Notes: a model not told the origin generated them from the sequence alone. 32,539 bases of DNA from CAYFWT01 sp964346955 (GCA_964346955.1 CAYFWT010000003.1:1-32539), one strand, 5' to 3'. Positions 6,328-14,651 are shown, numbered from the stretch's first letter. Numbers and translations are program-made.

Positions 6328-6852
6328 ATGCAAATCCAAAATAAAGAACTACATCGGATAGCTTCCACGGCGATTATTTATAAAGCCCCAGACCAAAAAC
6401 TTGGTCGGGGTAAAGATTTTAAATATTTAGTATTGTGTCGTAGTTTAAAGAAGAAAGCATTCCCTGGTAAGTGGTCAGTGCCCGGTGGAGGACTGGAAAC
6501 AGATGATTATATCAATACTCCTAAGACAACCAAAGACCATTGGTATTTTGCCATTGAAAAATCCTTGCGCCGAGAAATAAAAGAAGAATGTAATTTAGAA
6601 GTGGGCAAAATAAAATATCTTTTGGACATTGCTTTTATTAGACCAGATGGTATGCCAGTCATTATTTTAAGTTTTTATTGTCCCTATAAATCAGGTAAGG
6701 TAAAACTGGATAAGGATCAGATTGCCTATGCTTGGGTGACCTATGAAGAGGCCAAAGGATATGACTTAGTCAAAGGTCTTTTAGAAGAAATCGCCATGGT
6801 TGATAAAATATTAAAAGGAGAAGATGAGGATAATGTTCAGTACTGTGGTTAA
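6328..6852 (+). CDS. Nudix hydrolase, 174 aa
   Basis: Nudix enzymes cleave nucleoside diphosphates linked to another group. The box is recognisable as VPGGGLE near residue 53 and SLRREIKEECNLEV near 85-98 (REIKEE holds the metal-binding glutamates). About 14 extra residues (around YINTPKTTKDHWYF) lie between the G and RE parts compared with the standard 23-residue box. The N-terminal strand ASTAIIYKA and the later PVIILSFYCPY strand fit the fold. No ribosome binding site; possibly leaderless. It overlaps the next gene by 20 bp. The substrate is unknown. Confidence 0.85.
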   Translation: MQIQNKELHRIASTAIIYKAPDQKLGRGKDFKYLVLCRSLKKKAFPGKWSVPGGGLETDDYINTPKTTKDHWYFAIEKSLRREIKEECNLEVGKIKYLLDIAFIRPDGMPVIILSFYCPYKSGKVKLDKDQIAYAWVTYEEAKGYDLVKGLLEEIAMVDKILKGEDEDNVQYCG

Positions 6853-8578
6853 AAAAATATTATTGATTCCTGTTTTAGTTTTAATATTTATAGCAATAGG
6901 AAATTGTCTCTGGGCCCAAACAACTCCAGAAAAAAATTATTATTATCAGTCAATCGAAGAAGATATTAAGATTGAGCCAGAGAGCACTTTTATTGTTGAA
7001 GAGAAACAGACCTATAACTTAACCGGCAGTTTTGGGTTTTTTTATCGGGAAATTGAATTAAAGGGTTTAGACCATCTTTCTGATATTGAGGTTTTTGATG
7101 ACCAAGGAAGGAAATTAAATCAGGATGAGTATGAAGATTCTCATGAAGGAAACAAAAGGTATGTCCAATGGAATTTTCCCCGAAGGGATTTTAATAACGA
7201 ACTTAAATCCTGGACAGTTAAATATAGGGTTCATGGCGGCTTAGGGTTCTTTGATGATTATGATGAGCTTTACTGGAATGCTATTTTTGCTGATAGAGAT
7301 GTTGCAGTAGTTGATGCCCAAGTAATCGTTCATTTACCAGTTGAGATTGATAAAAGTCAGATAGGTCAGAGAATATTTATTGGCTCATTAGGTAGTCAAG
7401 ACGAGAGTAGTAATTACGAAGTTATTGATAATAGAACAGTTAGATTCTGGGGAAATAATGTTAGACCAAATGAATTTTTAACCATTGTCGTAACCTGGCC
7501 TAAGGGAATAGTTGAAAAACCATTTCTTTATCGCAATCAAATAATTAATTGGTTAGTTTTATTATTTGCTTTGGCTTTGCCAATTTTTGTTTTAACTAGA
7601 GCTTATCAGATTTGGCGAGAAAGAGGTAAGGATCCTAAAATTAGAAAAACAATTATTGCTCATTATCAGCCGCCAGAGGAGCTGTCACCAGCTGTGGTGG
7701 GAATTTTGATTGATCAGAAATTTGATATTAGGGAGGTGACCGCCACAGTAATTGATTTAGCCGTCAAGGGTTATCTAAGGATTAAGGAGGGTAAAAAAGG
7801 ATTTTTTAGGGGACAGGAATATATTTTCGAGAAATTAAAAGATGAAGGTGATTTAAAACCATTTGAACAGGAAATAATGCGAGGGATTTTTTCCACTAAA
7901 TCATTAGTTTCCTCAAAGGATTTGAAAAATAAGTTTTACCGTCGACTATCTGAAATTAAAAAAGAACTTCATCAGGCAGTCGCCCAAACTGGTTATCTGA
8001 CTGGTAATATCCAAGAAGTGAGAAAAAAATTCCAAGTCCCTTATATTATTTTATTTATTTTAGGTGTTTTGGGGGCTCTCTTTGGGGTATTTTTAGCAAA
8101 TCGGCTAGGTCTTTTTGGCATCTATAGTCTTTTAATTTTTATTAGTTTACTTGTCTCAGGAGTCATTGGCTTTACTTTTGCTTATTTCATGCCTGCTTTA
8201 ACTCGAAAAGGAACAGAAGAAAAATGGAAGTGGTTAGGCTTTAGGGAATATTTACATATTGCTGAAAGATTCAGAATTGGCGCGGAAACTGTTGAGACAT
8301 TTTCTAAATATCTCCCTTATGCTATAGTTTTTGGAGTAGAGAAAGAATGGGCTAGTCGGTTTGCTGATTTAAAATATCAGCAACCCAATTGGTATGTGCC
8401 AGCAGTGGTTCAGGTTGGGGGCAGAGGAGGGCCAGCTCCTTCATTTAGTGGCTTAACTTCGAGTATTTCTTCGTTTACTTCTTCAATTTCTAGCACTTTT
8501 GGTTCGTCGCCAAGTGGCGCTGGGGCTGGTGGGGGAGCCGGCGGTGGCGGCGGAGGCGGCGGCGGTGGCGCTGGTTAG
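6833..8578 (+). CDS. DUF2207 domain-containing membrane protein, 581 aa
   Basis: A signal peptide (about residues 1-29, ending CLWAQ) is followed by an extracytoplasmic beta-rich domain (EEDIKIEPESTFIVEEKQTY...), a membrane segment (about 236-256), a cytoplasmic region and two further membrane segments (about 404-445). The C-terminus is a Ser/Gly tail that ends in a poly-Gly run, usual for this family. The function of DUF2207 proteins is unknown. The ATG at 6833 is preferred over 6824 because AAGGAG (6815-6820) is better placed, though 12 nt away. It overlaps the Nudix gene by 20 bp, suggesting coupled translation. Confidence 0.85.
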   Translation: MFSTVVKKILLIPVLVLIFIAIGNCLWAQTTPEKNYYYQSIEEDIKIEPESTFIVEEKQTYNLTGSFGFFYREIELKGLDHLSDIEVFDDQGRKLNQDEYEDSHEGNKRYVQWNFPRRDFNNELKSWTVKYRVHGGLGFFDDYDELYWNAIFADRDVAVVDAQVIVHLPVEIDKSQIGQRIFIGSLGSQDESSNYEVIDNRTVRFWGNNVRPNEFLTIVVTWPKGIVEKPFLYRNQIINWLVLLFALALPIFVLTRAYQIWRERGKDPKIRKTIIAHYQPPEELSPAVVGILIDQKFDIREVTATVIDLAVKGYLRIKEGKKGFFRGQEYIFEKLKDEGDLKPFEQEIMRGIFSTKSLVSSKDLKNKFYRRLSEIKKELHQAVAQTGYLTGNIQEVRKKFQVPYIILFILGVLGALFGVFLANRLGLFGIYSLLIFISLLVSGVIGFTFAYFMPALTRKGTEEKWKWLGFREYLHIAERFRIGAETVETFSKYLPYAIVFGVEKEWASRFADLKYQQPNWYVPAVVQVGGRGGPAPSFSGLTSSISSFTSSISSTFGSSPSGAGAGGGAGGGGGGGGGGAG

Positions 8579-8579
8579 C

Positions 8580-8620
8580 CCTTCGATTCCGGTCGCCAAA
8601 GGCGACCTTCACTCAGGATA
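8580..8620. repeat. short dispersed repeat with internal hairpin, upstream of dnaG
   Basis: CCTTCGATTCC and CTTCACTCAGGATA resemble the halves of the TCATCCTGA/TTCGCC family seen at 1837 and 12231. Between them GGTCGCC (8591-8597) pairs with GGCGACC (8601-8607) around AAA. It fills most of the 49-bp gap to dnaG. Confidence 0.5.
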
Positions 8621-8627
8621 TAACAAT

Positions 8628-10412
8628 ATGAATTCATCCATAGATGAAATTAAAAATAGACTAGATGTGATTGAGGTAATTCAAGGATATATTCGATTGC
8701 AGAAAGCGGGTCGGAATTATAGGGCACTTTGTCCTTTTCATTCAGAAAAGACACCTTCTTTTATGGTTTCGCCCGAGCGTCAGATTTGGCATTGTTTTGG
8801 CTGTAACCGAGGAGGCAGTATTTTTGATTTTGTTATGGAGATAGAGGGGGTGGAATTTGCTGATGCCTTAAGAATTTTGGCGCGGCGAGCTGGGGTGGAA
8901 TTAAAGAAAGTAGATCCCAAATTGAAGACGGAAAGAACACGGCTTTACGAGATTTGTGATTTAGCTAATCGATTTTTTATCAAACAATTAGAAGCTAGTC
9001 AGACAGGTAGAAACATCCAGCAATATTTGATTGGGCGCGGCCTCAGTCCAAAAACAATTGAAGATTGGCAGATTGGTTATGCGCCCAGTCCGCCAGCTGG
9101 CGGATGGCGAGCCCTTCTCGATTTTTTAGTCAGTCGAGGATATCCTCAGGAAGAGATTTTGAAGTCCGGCCTGATTGTTGAAAGGGAACAGAAAACAGCA
9201 AAAGATAAATATTATGATCGTTTCCGCGATCGGATTATTTTTCCTATCGCTGACCTTAACGGGGCAGTCATTGGTTTTACTGCTCGAGAGAATCCCTCTC
9301 GTCCTGATAATCGAGTAGGGAAATATATCAACACTCCTAATACCCTGATTTATGATAAAAGTCGAGTTCTTTATGGCTTAGATAAAGCTAAATTAGATAT
9401 CAAAAAGAAAAATCTTTGCGTTTTAGTAGAAGGACAAATGGATGTAATTATGTCTTATCAGGCAGGCATTAGGAATGTGGCCGCTAGCTCAGGCACTGCC
9501 TTGACCGAACAACAGTTGAAAATTCTTAAGCGTTATACAGAGAATTTAGCCATGGCTTTTGATACGGATTTAGCTGGGGAGACAGCCACTAAACGAGGCA
9601 TGGATTTAGCTATTCAGTTTGGTTTTAATACCAAGGTAATTAGTTTGCCTGATAGTCAGGACCCGGCTGATTGCATTAAAAAAGACGTGGCCATTTGGTC
9701 AGAGACCATTGATGGAGCTCAGGGTTTGATTGAATTTTATTTAGATAATGTCTTTTCTAAAAATAATCCCCAGACAGCTGAGGGGAAAAAAGAAATAACC
9801 CGGATTCTCTTACCGGTGATTAAAAAAATTCCTAATAAAGTTGAACAAGCTCATTGGTTACAAGAGGTAGCTCGACGCCTAAAGGTTCAGGAGGGGGCTT
9901 TAGTTGAGGAGATGAAGAGAATGAAGCAACCTTTTATGGGGGAAAGAGGACTTAGTCAAGAAGCTTCCTCGAAGTCACTTATTGAGGATGCTAATCTTGA
10001 AGAATATACCCTAGGTCTTGTCTTAGCTAATCTGGGAGGGTTTAAGGAATGTAAAGATGAACCCTGTTATTTGTTTACTAAGTCAGAGCTGAAGGAAATA
10101 TTTAGAATTTTGAAGAAAAATAAGAAGGGACAAATCAATTTAGGAAGTTTCCGGAAAAAATTACCAGCTAATTTAGCTACTTTATCGAATTACCTTGTTT
10201 TTAAGAGTGAAGCTTACCAAAATTTAGTTGATGAATTTGAACCAGAAAAAGAAATTAAATTCTGTTTTAGCCAATTAAGGAAACGCTACCTTCGTCAGAA
10301 GTTAAATCAATTAAATCTAGCTATTGTTGAGGCTGAAACCAGAGATGACAAAGTATCTCTTAAAAAATTGACCGAAGAATTTGATAAGTTATCAAAACAA
10401 ATAAATTTATAA
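8628..10412 (+). CDS. dnaG: DNA primase DnaG, 594 aa
   Basis: DnaG makes RNA primers for replication. The N-terminal zinc ribbon has C35, H38, C56 and C59 (CPFH...HCFGC). The catalytic core follows, with the TOPRIM motifs VEGQMD near residue 267 and FDTDLAG near 310. The C-terminal part (from about 450) is helical, where DnaB-interacting domains lie in relatives. The frame runs open to 8499, but that part encodes repeat and Gly-rich sequence of the preceding gene in another frame; the ATG at 8628 gives the family start. A 16-bp palindrome in frame inserts SPPAG into the conserved IGYAP-GW motif. It ends 1 bp before rpoD, echoing the common dnaG-rpoD pairing. Confidence 0.96.
   Translation: MNSSIDEIKNRLDVIEVIQGYIRLQKAGRNYRALCPFHSEKTPSFMVSPERQIWHCFGCNRGGSIFDFVMEIEGVEFADALRILARRAGVELKKVDPKLKTERTRLYEICDLANRFFIKQLEASQTGRNIQQYLIGRGLSPKTIEDWQIGYAPSPPAGGWRALLDFLVSRGYPQEEILKSGLIVEREQKTAKDKYYDRFRDRIIFPIADLNGAVIGFTARENPSRPDNRVGKYINTPNTLIYDKSRVLYGLDKAKLDIKKKNLCVLVEGQMDVIMSYQAGIRNVAASSGTALTEQQLKILKRYTENLAMAFDTDLAGETATKRGMDLAIQFGFNTKVISLPDSQDPADCIKKDVAIWSETIDGAQGLIEFYLDNVFSKNNPQTAEGKKEITRILLPVIKKIPNKVEQAHWLQEVARRLKVQEGALVEEMKRMKQPFMGERGLSQEASSKSLIEDANLEEYTLGLVLANLGGFKECKDEPCYLFTKSELKEIFRILKKNKKGQINLGSFRKKLPANLATLSNYLVFKSEAYQNLVDEFEPEKEIKFCFSQLRKRYLRQKLNQLNLAIVEAETRDDKVSLKKLTEEFDKLSKQINL
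9089..9104. repeat. 16-bp perfect palindrome inserted in the dnaG coding sequence
   Basis: TCCGCCAGCTGGCGGA is its own reverse complement. It belongs by its arms to the TCCGCC/GGCGGA family at 3682-3696. It encodes about five residues (SPPAG) between IGYAP and GW, a motif that is contiguous in well-known primases (for example IGFAPPGW in E. coli). Confidence 0.7.
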
Positions 10413-10413
10413 T

Positions 10414-11760
10414 ATGAAAAAAAAGAAAAAAAAGAAAACTAATCCTCGGGCGGTCACCAGAAGAGCCATGGCTCGCCGGGGAAAAAGGGGAAAGAGAGTA
10501 ACTACGAAGAAGATAAGAAGAAAAACTGCCCCGAGAAGTAAAAGGACTAGAAGAAGACGAACTCTCCTCAAAAAATCACCAAGAAAAGTAGCTAGGAAAC
10601 CAGTTAGAAAAAAGAGGGTTCAGCGGAAAAAAGTTAAAAGAAGAGTGAGAAAGCCAACTAAGAAAAAAACAGCAAAGAGAATAAAGAAGGGCTTGATTAC
10701 TGATGAAAAAATTCAAGAACTGGTCAATCGAGGTAGAGAACGGGGCTTTGTTACTGAAGTAGAACTGCTTCAGCTGGCCCCCAAGATAGAAAAAGATATC
10801 GCTGGGTTAGAAGAAGTCTATCAGAAATTAAAAGAGAATAATATTAGAGTAGTTGAATCAATTGAGTTCTTGGAGATGCCTTCTGAAGGAGAGAAGAGTT
10901 TAATTAAAAAAAGAATGCCCCTTAGTTTAGAGTTGTTTGATAATGTTCAAATGTACTTGCGAGAGATTGGTAAAATTCCCTTAATTAGTGCCCAAGAAGA
11001 AGTTAAATTAGCTAAACGAATAGAAAAAGAAGATGAAGAAGCCAAACAAAAGTTAACTCAAGCTAATTTAAGATTAGTGGTTAGTATTGCTAAAAGGTAT
11101 GTTGGTCGAAGTCGTAATTTAAGTCTTTTAGACTTAATTCAGGAGGGTAACATTGGCCTTTTTAAAGCGGTGGAGAAATTTGACTACCACAAAGGTTACA
11201 AATTTTCCACTTATGCTACTTGGTGGATTCGACAAGCAATCACTCGGGCCTTAGCTGATCAGTCACGAACTATTCGAATTCCTGTTCATATGGTAGAAAC
11301 AATTAGTAAGTACACCCAAGTTAAACGTCAGCTTTTCCAAGATTTGGGACGTGAGCCATTACCTGAAGAGATAGCTGCAGAAATGGGGGAAACTGTTGAT
11401 AAAGTTAGACAAATTATGAAAATTTCTCAAGAGACTATTTCTTTAGAAGCACCGGTTGGTGAAGATGACGAAGAAAGTAGCTTAGGAGAATTTATTGAGG
11501 ACAAAAAAACTGTTTCGCCCACTCAGGTGGCGGCCAGAAAGTTATTGCGAGGCCGATTGCAAGAGATTATCACTGAGTTGTCTCCTCGTGAGCAAAAAAT
11601 TTTAGAAATGCGTTTCGGTTTAAAAGACGGCGTCACTCATACTTTGGAAGAAGTTGGTCGAGAATTTGGTGTCACCCGAGAACGTATCCGGCAAATTGAG
11701 GCCAAGGCCTTAGAAAAAATGCGCCAGCACCGGGCTTCCAAGAAGTTGAAAGGATACTAG
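10414..11760 (+). CDS. rpoD: primary RNA polymerase sigma factor RpoD (sigma-70), 448 aa
   Basis: The primary sigma factor directs RNA polymerase to -10/-35 promoters. Region 1.2 (LFDNVQMYLREIGKIPLISAQEEV without a break), region 2 (NLRLVVSIAKRYVGR, STYATWWIRQAITRAL), region 3 and region 4 (TLEEVGREFGVTRERIRQIE) are intact. The first 93 residues are unusual: 53 are Lys or Arg, with no region 1.1 acidic character. The segment from about 94 (LITDEKIQELVNRGRERGFVT) resembles the region 1.1 helical fold. The start follows dnaG by 1 bp and begins with two runs of eight A. A structured repeat element follows 13 bp after the stop. Confidence 0.96.
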   Translation: MKKKKKKKTNPRAVTRRAMARRGKRGKRVTTKKIRRKTAPRSKRTRRRRTLLKKSPRKVARKPVRKKRVQRKKVKRRVRKPTKKKTAKRIKKGLITDEKIQELVNRGRERGFVTEVELLQLAPKIEKDIAGLEEVYQKLKENNIRVVESIEFLEMPSEGEKSLIKKRMPLSLELFDNVQMYLREIGKIPLISAQEEVKLAKRIEKEDEEAKQKLTQANLRLVVSIAKRYVGRSRNLSLLDLIQEGNIGLFKAVEKFDYHKGYKFSTYATWWIRQAITRALADQSRTIRIPVHMVETISKYTQVKRQLFQDLGREPLPEEIAAEMGETVDKVRQIMKISQETISLEAPVGEDDEESSLGEFIEDKKTVSPTQVAARKLLRGRLQEIITELSPREQKILEMRFGLKDGVTHTLEEVGREFGVTRERIRQIEAKALEKMRQHRASKKLKGY

Positions 11761-11772
11761 GCTAACCAATTG

Positions 11773-11939
11773 AGGACTTGCCTAACCATTTTAAGAAGCC
11801 TAGATGACAAAAGATAACAACCAAGGTGGAATACTAATAAAGAACTCTTTTGTCATCTCGGAGCAGCGGCTTAAATAATAAGTAGAATACAAATCAAGTC
11901 ACGGCCGCTGCGTCTTCGAGAAATGGTTAGGCAAGTCCT
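11773..11939. repeat. ~170-bp structured three-helix element, copy 1 (possible RNA or MITE)
   Basis: Outer arms AGGACTTGCCTAACCATTT (11773-11791) and its exact complement (11921-11939) enclose two hairpins. Hairpin 1 is GATGACAAAAGA (11803-11814) with TCTTTTGTCATC (11846-11857). Hairpin 2 is GCAGCGGC (11863-11870) with GCCGCTGC (11904-11911). The same plan recurs at 24557-24730, with paired differences in the helices. Loop motifs shared by both copies include ATAACA, CCAAG and GAATACAA. There is no ORF inside. It lies between rpoD and the ligase gene and accounts for most of the 194-bp gap. Confidence 0.85.
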
Positions 11940-11954
11940 ATTCGGATTTAATAA

Positions 11955-13547
11955 ATGAATAGTCAGAAAATAAAAAACCTCGTTATCCTCTTAACCGAAT
12001 TAGCGGCTGTTTTTTTAATGGTTTTTGGTATTTTGCCTCGAGAGCTTGGTTTATTTTTAACTGGTTTATTGGTTTTTTATTTTATTTTTAGTCCCTTAGC
12101 AGATTCTCTTTGGGTGTTTATTGCTTCGATTCCCTTATTTGTTGCTTTGCCACTTACTGAAGGCTTTGACACTATGGCTAATTGGCGGATTCTCTTAGCG
12201 GTTTTGTTTTTGGTTTGGTTTATAAAGGCTGTTATCCCGAGGCCGTCAATCAAAGGACTTCGTGGAGTTACCACCAGATTCTTCGCCTTGCTCAGAATGA
12301 CATTTGGTCGATTAGAGTATTTTGTTTCTACCTTTTTATTAATTGGTCTTTTGTCTCTTTTGGTGGCTACAGATGTTACTGTTGGCTTTAAGAAGCTTCT
12401 TTTTCTGATTAATATTTTCTTACTCTTTGTAATTATTAGAAATTTAGCAATTAAAAATAAAGAGATTATTCCTAAGATTATCAATGCCGTTAAAGTGGCT
12501 ATTGGCATAACTTTAGGAGCTGGTTTTCTTCAGTTGGTGATGGTATTTTTTATTAATCTTCATCAATTTTGGCATCTTTGGGATAGGCAGGTAATCAATG
12601 TTTTTTATGGTCAGGCCTTAAGTAATCTCTTGTCCTATAGTAACACTTGGTTTTCTTATTATGCTTATCAACTGCCAACTTTACGGATGTTTTCTGTTTT
12701 TCCAGATTCTCATTCTTTTGCTTTTTTCTGTATTTTGGCCCTGCCATTTTTCTTAATAGTCATTTTTTCACCATCAGCTAAAAGTAAAGCCAAAACGATT
12801 CTGTCTTATTTCTTATTAATTATTTGCCTTTTAGCAATTGTTTTTTCTAGATCAAGAGGAGCCTGGGTCAGTGCCATCGGAGCCTTTTTTGTATTCTGGA
12901 TTTTTATCTTTCTATATTATTCGCCAACTACTCGTTCACTGACAAATTTTTTTATGCCTAGATTCTATAAGAGCTGGCAGAAACAGTTGCAATTAATTTT
13001 AGGAAGCTTGATTATCTTTTTTCTTTTACTCCCCATTGCCTCAGCGATTTTATTCTTGCCTCAGTATATTCAACTAGGTCAGAAGGCAACTTTAGGGGAG
13101 GTTTCTTTATTTGAAAGAGCTAGAAGTATTATTGATTGGGCCGAGGCCTCGATTAGGGGGCGGCTGGAAATCTGGCAGCTGACAGTTAATTCAATTATTA
13201 GAAATCCTCTCTTGGGAGTAGGCATAGGTAATTTCCCTGTGGTGATTAATGAGGAGTTGTCTTCAGCTAAAAGAGGCGCTTCGGCTCACAGTCTTTATTT
13301 AGATGTCGCCGCCGAAATGGGTATTGGCGCTCTAGTCGTTTTATTAGCCATCTTTTGGTTAATATTTAGAAAGGCTTGGCAGCTATTTTTAAAGAGCAAT
13401 CGAGCGTTTTTTCACCTTTGGGCTGGATTTTTTGTCCTTGCTTTAATTTGGATTTTAGGTTATAGTTTATTTGATGTGGTCCTTTTCAATGATAAGGTTC
13501 TTTTATTTTTTATAGCCAGTCTTGGCCTATTGTATGGAACAAAATAA
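11955..13547 (+). CDS. O-antigen ligase/polymerase-like membrane protein (Wzy_C type), 530 aa
   Basis: About 11-12 membrane segments run through the protein. The large extracytoplasmic loop and the conserved stretch FSRSRGAWVSAIGAF, then GRLEIWQLTVNSIIRNPLLG and GVGIGNFPVV, match the O-antigen ligase/polymerase (Wzy_C) superfamily, which transfers or polymerises lipid-linked glycans at the outer face of the membrane. It heads a four-gene surface-polysaccharide group. Residues about 93-116 (RPSIKGLRGVTTRFFALLRM) are encoded by an in-frame dispersed repeat (12231-12302), in a loop between membrane segments. It overlaps the next gene by 14 bp. Confidence 0.85.
   Translation: MNSQKIKNLVILLTELAAVFLMVFGILPRELGLFLTGLLVFYFIFSPLADSLWVFIASIPLFVALPLTEGFDTMANWRILLAVLFLVWFIKAVIPRPSIKGLRGVTTRFFALLRMTFGRLEYFVSTFLLIGLLSLLVATDVTVGFKKLLFLINIFLLFVIIRNLAIKNKEIIPKIINAVKVAIGITLGAGFLQLVMVFFINLHQFWHLWDRQVINVFYGQALSNLLSYSNTWFSYYAYQLPTLRMFSVFPDSHSFAFFCILALPFFLIVIFSPSAKSKAKTILSYFLLIICLLAIVFSRSRGAWVSAIGAFFVFWIFIFLYYSPTTRSLTNFFMPRFYKSWQKQLQLILGSLIIFFLLLPIASAILFLPQYIQLGQKATLGEVSLFERARSIIDWAEASIRGRLEIWQLTVNSIIRNPLLGVGIGNFPVVINEELSSAKRGASAHSLYLDVAAEMGIGALVVLLAIFWLIFRKAWQLFLKSNRAFFHLWAGFFVLALIWILGYSLFDVVLFNDKVLLFFIASLGLLYGTK
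12231..12302. repeat. dispersed repeat inside the ligase gene
   Basis: GTTATCCCGAG (12231-12241) and GATTCTTCGCCTTGCTCAGA (from 12277) then ATGACA match the arms of the repeat at 1837-1911. It is 72 bp, a multiple of three, and open in the ligase frame, encoding RFFALLRMT. Confidence 0.75.
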
Positions 13548-14619
13548 TCTGCTAATTTCCATAAGCCTTCTTACTTATAACGCTGAAAAGTATATCGAAA
13601 ATTGTCTGACTTCGGTGCTAAGACAGACCTATCCTCGTCTGGAGATTTTGATTATTGATAATGCTTCCACAGATAAGACAATAGAATATCTTAGAGATTT
13701 ACAATTAAAGTCCTTCGACTGGGCTCAGGATAAAAAAGATTTAAAAGTTATTTTTAACCAGAAAAATGTTGGTTTTGCAACCGGGCATAATCAAGCGATT
13801 AGACAAAGTAAAGGAGAATTCATTTTGTGCCTTAATCAAGATGTAATTCTGGATAAAAATTTTATTGCTAAAGCAGTCGAGGTATTTAAGCAAGACGAGA
13901 AAGTGGCGGTAGTTCAGGGAAAGTTATTGCGAAAGAGTGTTGACCATCCGGATTCTCATAAGTTGGTAGGTTATCAGGTATTTCCTGCCATAGATACCAC
14001 TGGTTTAGTGATTTTAAAAAATAGACGGATTATTAATCGAGGACAAGGAGAGATTGATCAAGGTCAATTTGAAGAAGCCAAAGAGATTTTTGGAGCTGAT
14101 GGGGCAGCGCCGCTCTATCGAAGAAAGGCCTTAGAAGATATTAAAATTCCTGCTCTGGGTAAAGTCAAAAAGGAAGGCGAATATTTTGATGAGGATTTTA
14201 ATATGTATAAAGAAGACGTCGATTTGGCTTGGCGATTGCAACTTTATGGTTGGCAGGCGCTTTATCAGCCTAAATCAGTAGCTTGGCATGACCGAACAGC
14301 TGGTGATAGTGCGGCCACAAATTATTTTGCCATTGTTAGAGAAAGATTAAAAATTGGTAAATTTGCCAAATATCTTGCTTTTAAAAATCAAAGACTGATG
14401 CAACTTAAAAACGAGCAAATTTTGCTTTTACCCAAACATTTTCCTTGGTTTTTACCTAAAGAAATTGCTTCTTGGTTTTATGTTTTAGTTTTCGAAAGAT
14501 ATACTTGGCGAGCCATCACAGATTTATTCAAACAAATGCCTCAGGCTCTAAGGAAAAGAAAGGTAATTATGGCCAGAAAGAAGGTAAGGGCGAAAGAGAT
14601 GGAGAGATGGTTCCAGTAA
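13534..14619 (+). CDS. GT2 family glycosyltransferase, 361 aa
   Basis: A GT-A fold enzyme that would add a sugar from a nucleotide donor during surface-glycan assembly on the cytoplasmic face. It starts LISISLLTYNAEKYIENCL with the donor-binding IIDNASTD, and LCLNQDVIL holds the DxD-like position (NQD). The later motif FNMYKEDVDLAWRLQLYGW (about residues 227-245) is the EDxD-W region common in rhamnosyltransferase-like GT2 enzymes. The ATG at 13534, inside the end of the ligase gene, is preferred over the TTG at 13522. A repeat fragment encodes SFDWAQDK in the N-terminal part. The C-terminus is basic and may bind the membrane. Confidence 0.88.
   Translation: MEQNNLLISISLLTYNAEKYIENCLTSVLRQTYPRLEILIIDNASTDKTIEYLRDLQLKSFDWAQDKKDLKVIFNQKNVGFATGHNQAIRQSKGEFILCLNQDVILDKNFIAKAVEVFKQDEKVAVVQGKLLRKSVDHPDSHKLVGYQVFPAIDTTGLVILKNRRIINRGQGEIDQGQFEEAKEIFGADGAAPLYRRKALEDIKIPALGKVKKEGEYFDEDFNMYKEDVDLAWRLQLYGWQALYQPKSVAWHDRTAGDSAATNYFAIVRERLKIGKFAKYLAFKNQRLMQLKNEQILLLPKHFPWFLPKEIASWFYVLVFERYTWRAITDLFKQMPQALRKRKVIMARKKVRAKEMERWFQ
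13711..13732. repeat. half-copy of the dispersed repeat inside the glycosyltransferase gene
   Basis: TCCTTCGACTGGGCTCAGGA followed by TA matches the half-site of the TTCGcc...CTCAGgATGA family. It encodes SFDWAQD, between the strand around IIDNASTD and the one at LKVIFNQKNVGFA. Confidence 0.6.
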
Positions 14620-14651
14620 AAAATTTTTAATTTTCAATTGACAATTTACAA

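Noticed and set aside
8499..8627. Longer dnaG starting at 8499
   Set aside because: This part overlaps the Gly-rich tail of the DUF2207 gene and the repeat; the primase N-terminus begins at 8628.
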